This document shows positions 62,301 to 64,000 of a stretch of 64,000 nt of DNA, in pieces. The first letter of the stretch is position 1. Every line of letters begins with the position of its first letter. This stretch comes from Silene conica (Eukaryota > Streptophyta > Magnoliopsida > Caryophyllales > Caryophyllaceae). Made by a program: the position numbers and the translations under genes. The stretch lies in NCBI GenBank assembly GCA_029255685.2, contig CM055318.2:501001-565000 (forward strand), written 5' to 3'. The notes beneath the pieces were generated by a model. That model worked only from the letters and a program-made list of their open reading frames with translations. It was not told the DNA's origin and made no database searches.

Positions 62301-64000
62301 GACTCAATGTGTTAAAATTGGTAAACGGTTTAAAATAGACACATTTAGAGGCTCTAAAATTATTTTATACGACGTGTTTGAAATAGACAAAATAAGTTTT
62401 ATACTTTAGTATATGTTGTCTTAAGAAAAATCAGATCATACAATATTTATTATAGGATAGTATGATTCTACAAACAAAAATTCAGGAGAAAAAAAGTTCG
62501 GATTCGGAAATGACAAAAAATTGTCGATTTTGAAGGTTATTATCCACGTTTTTCAGGCCGACATGGTCCCGGAAAAAATTCACGAAATTTGCACCATAGT
62601 ACCTTTAAACCATATAAATATGACTATGTCCTAAAATTGTTAAACGGTTTAAAATACACACATTTAGAGGCCTTAAAATTATTTTATAGGACGTGTTTGA
62701 AATAGACAAAATAAGTTATATACTTTAATTTATGTTGTCTTAAGAAAAATCAGATCATCCAATATTTATTATTGGATAGAATCAGCCTACAGACAACTAT
62801 TCAGGAAAAATAAAGTTCGGATTCGAAAATGACAAAACATTGTCGATGTTGAAGGTTATTATCTACGTTTTTCAAGACGAAAGGGTCCCGGGATAAAAGT
62901 TCACGAAATTTGCACCATAGTGCCTTTAAACAATATAAATATGACTCAATGTATTAAAATTGGTGAGCGGTTAAAAATAGACACATTTAGAGGCCCTAAA
63001 ATTATTTTATAGGACGTGTTTGAAATAGACAAAATAAGTTTTATACTTTAGAATATGTTCTCTTAAGAAAAATCAGATCATCCAGTATTTATTATAGGAT
63101 AGAATGAGCCTACAGACAAACATTCAGGAAAAAAAAAGTTCGGATCGAAAATGACAAAAAATTGTCAATTTTGAAGGTTATTATCCACGTTTTTCAGGCC
63201 GATGGTCCCGGGAAAAAAAGTCACGAAATTCGCACAATAGTACCTTTAAACCATAGAAATATGACTCAATGTGTTAAAATTGGTAAACGGTTTAAAATGC
63301 ACACATTTAGAGTTCCTAAAATTAGGTTATAGGACGTGTTTGAAATAGACAAAATAAGTTATATACTTTAATATATGTTGTCTTAAGAAAACTCAGATCA
63401 TTCAGTATTTATTACAGGATAGAATGAGCCTACAGACAACTATTCAGGAAAAATAAAGTTCGGATTCGACAATGACAAAAAATTGTCGATTTTGAAGGTT
63501 AATATCAACGTTTTTCAGGACGAAAGGGTCCCGGGATAAAAGTCCACGAAATTGCACCATAGTACCTTTAAACAATATAAATATGACTCAATGTTTTAAA
63601 ATTGGTAAACGGTTTAAAATAGACACATTTAGAGGCTCTAAAATTATTTTATTCGACGTGTTTGAAATAGACAAAATAAGTTTTATACTTCAGTATATGT
63701 TGTCTTAAGAAAAATCAGATCATACAATATTTATTATAGGATAGTATGATTCTACAAACAAAAATTCAGGAAAAAAAGTTCGGATTCGGAAATGACAAAA
63801 AATTGTCGATTTTGAAGGTTATTATCCACGTTTTTCTGGCCGACATGGTCCCGGAAAAAATTCACGAAATTTGCACCATAGTACCTTTAAACCATATAAA
63901 TATGACTGTATGTGCTAAAATTGTTAAACGGTTTAAAATACACACATTTAGAGGCCCTAAAATTATTTTGTAACGTGTTAGAAATAGACAAAATAAGTTA
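56330..64000 (+). repeat. ~322-bp satellite array, about 24 monomers, running off the window
   Basis: The landmark 'tcagatcat' recurs at 56636, 56963, 57284, 57607, 57929 and onward, spacing 321-327 bp. Each unit carries 'ataggatagaatgagcctac', 'aaaaagttcggattcgaaaa', 'aattgtcgattttgaaggtt', a 'gggtcccggg' block, 'gcaccatagtacctttaaac' and 'ggtaaacggtttaaaata'. Short open frames (56299, 59631, 63746) are the same stretch of different monomers and are not genes. The first unit, next to F-box 2, is the most diverged, as expected at an array edge. Confidence 0.95.
60540..64000 (+). repeat. Four-monomer higher-order repeat (1285 bp) within the satellite
   Basis: The variant block 'gccgatggtcccggg ... 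acaatagtacc' recurs with 'gatgg' at 60631, 61916 and 63201 (1285 bp apart). A different variant, 'gccgacatggtcccgg...gactatgtccta', recurs at about 61261, 62546 and 63828 (1285 and 1282 bp). Corresponding monomers are nearly identical between repeats, but monomers within a repeat differ clearly. Confidence 0.85.

Overview
This is an AT-rich plant nuclear window: GT-AG introns, TATA boxes, AATAAA signals, tRNA-derived SINEs, Helitrons, Mutator-, hAT- and Harbinger-type repeats, copia remnants and a satellite array. The best clue to the lineage is four small two-exon genes whose 34-37-residue products have the layout of Caryophyllaceae-type orbitide (small cyclic peptide) precursors, like the presegetalins of Vaccaria. 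I infer a Caryophyllaceae genome (Silene/Dianthus/Stellaria alliance); genus is not decided.

Layout. (1) 1-9.6 kb: a copia pol remnant whose LTR appears to supply the promoter of a secreted cysteine-rich peptide gene (CRP1, 2544-2996); a second, two-module peptide gene (CRP2, 6921-7873); a SINE, a Helitron with a TIR element nested in it, and a LINE RNase H scrap. (2) 11.4-25.3 kb and 33.7-34.7 kb: the orbitide-precursor cluster, O1 (11519-11959, +), O2 (14336-15322, +), O3 (21753-25082, +) and O4 (33895-34571, -). Each has a 14-residue leader, a hypervariable Pro-rich core, and a follower carried almost wholly by exon 2 and ending in (A/S)xPV. O2 and O3 are a segmental duplication. (3) 26084-30617 (-): an intact 14-exon gene for a 3-hydroxyisobutyryl-CoA hydrolase-like enzyme (403 aa), pieced together from short exons that all join in frame. 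(4) 38.4-56.1 kb: a tandem duplication of a two-gene unit, [cysteine-rich peptide + F-box/LRR/FBD]. Both peptide copies are broken (CRP3, CRP4); both F-box copies are intact (441 and 461 aa). (5) 56.33 kb to the end: about 24 copies of a ~322-bp satellite, the last part organised as a four-monomer, 1285-bp higher-order repeat.

Biologically the window is a nursery of small secreted or processed peptides (orbitide precursors and defensin-like peptides) expanding by local duplication among transposons, next to a housekeeping acyl-CoA hydrolase and fast-evolving F-box genes. No processing enzyme (PCY1/OLP1-like) is encoded here, so cyclisation would depend on genes elsewhere.
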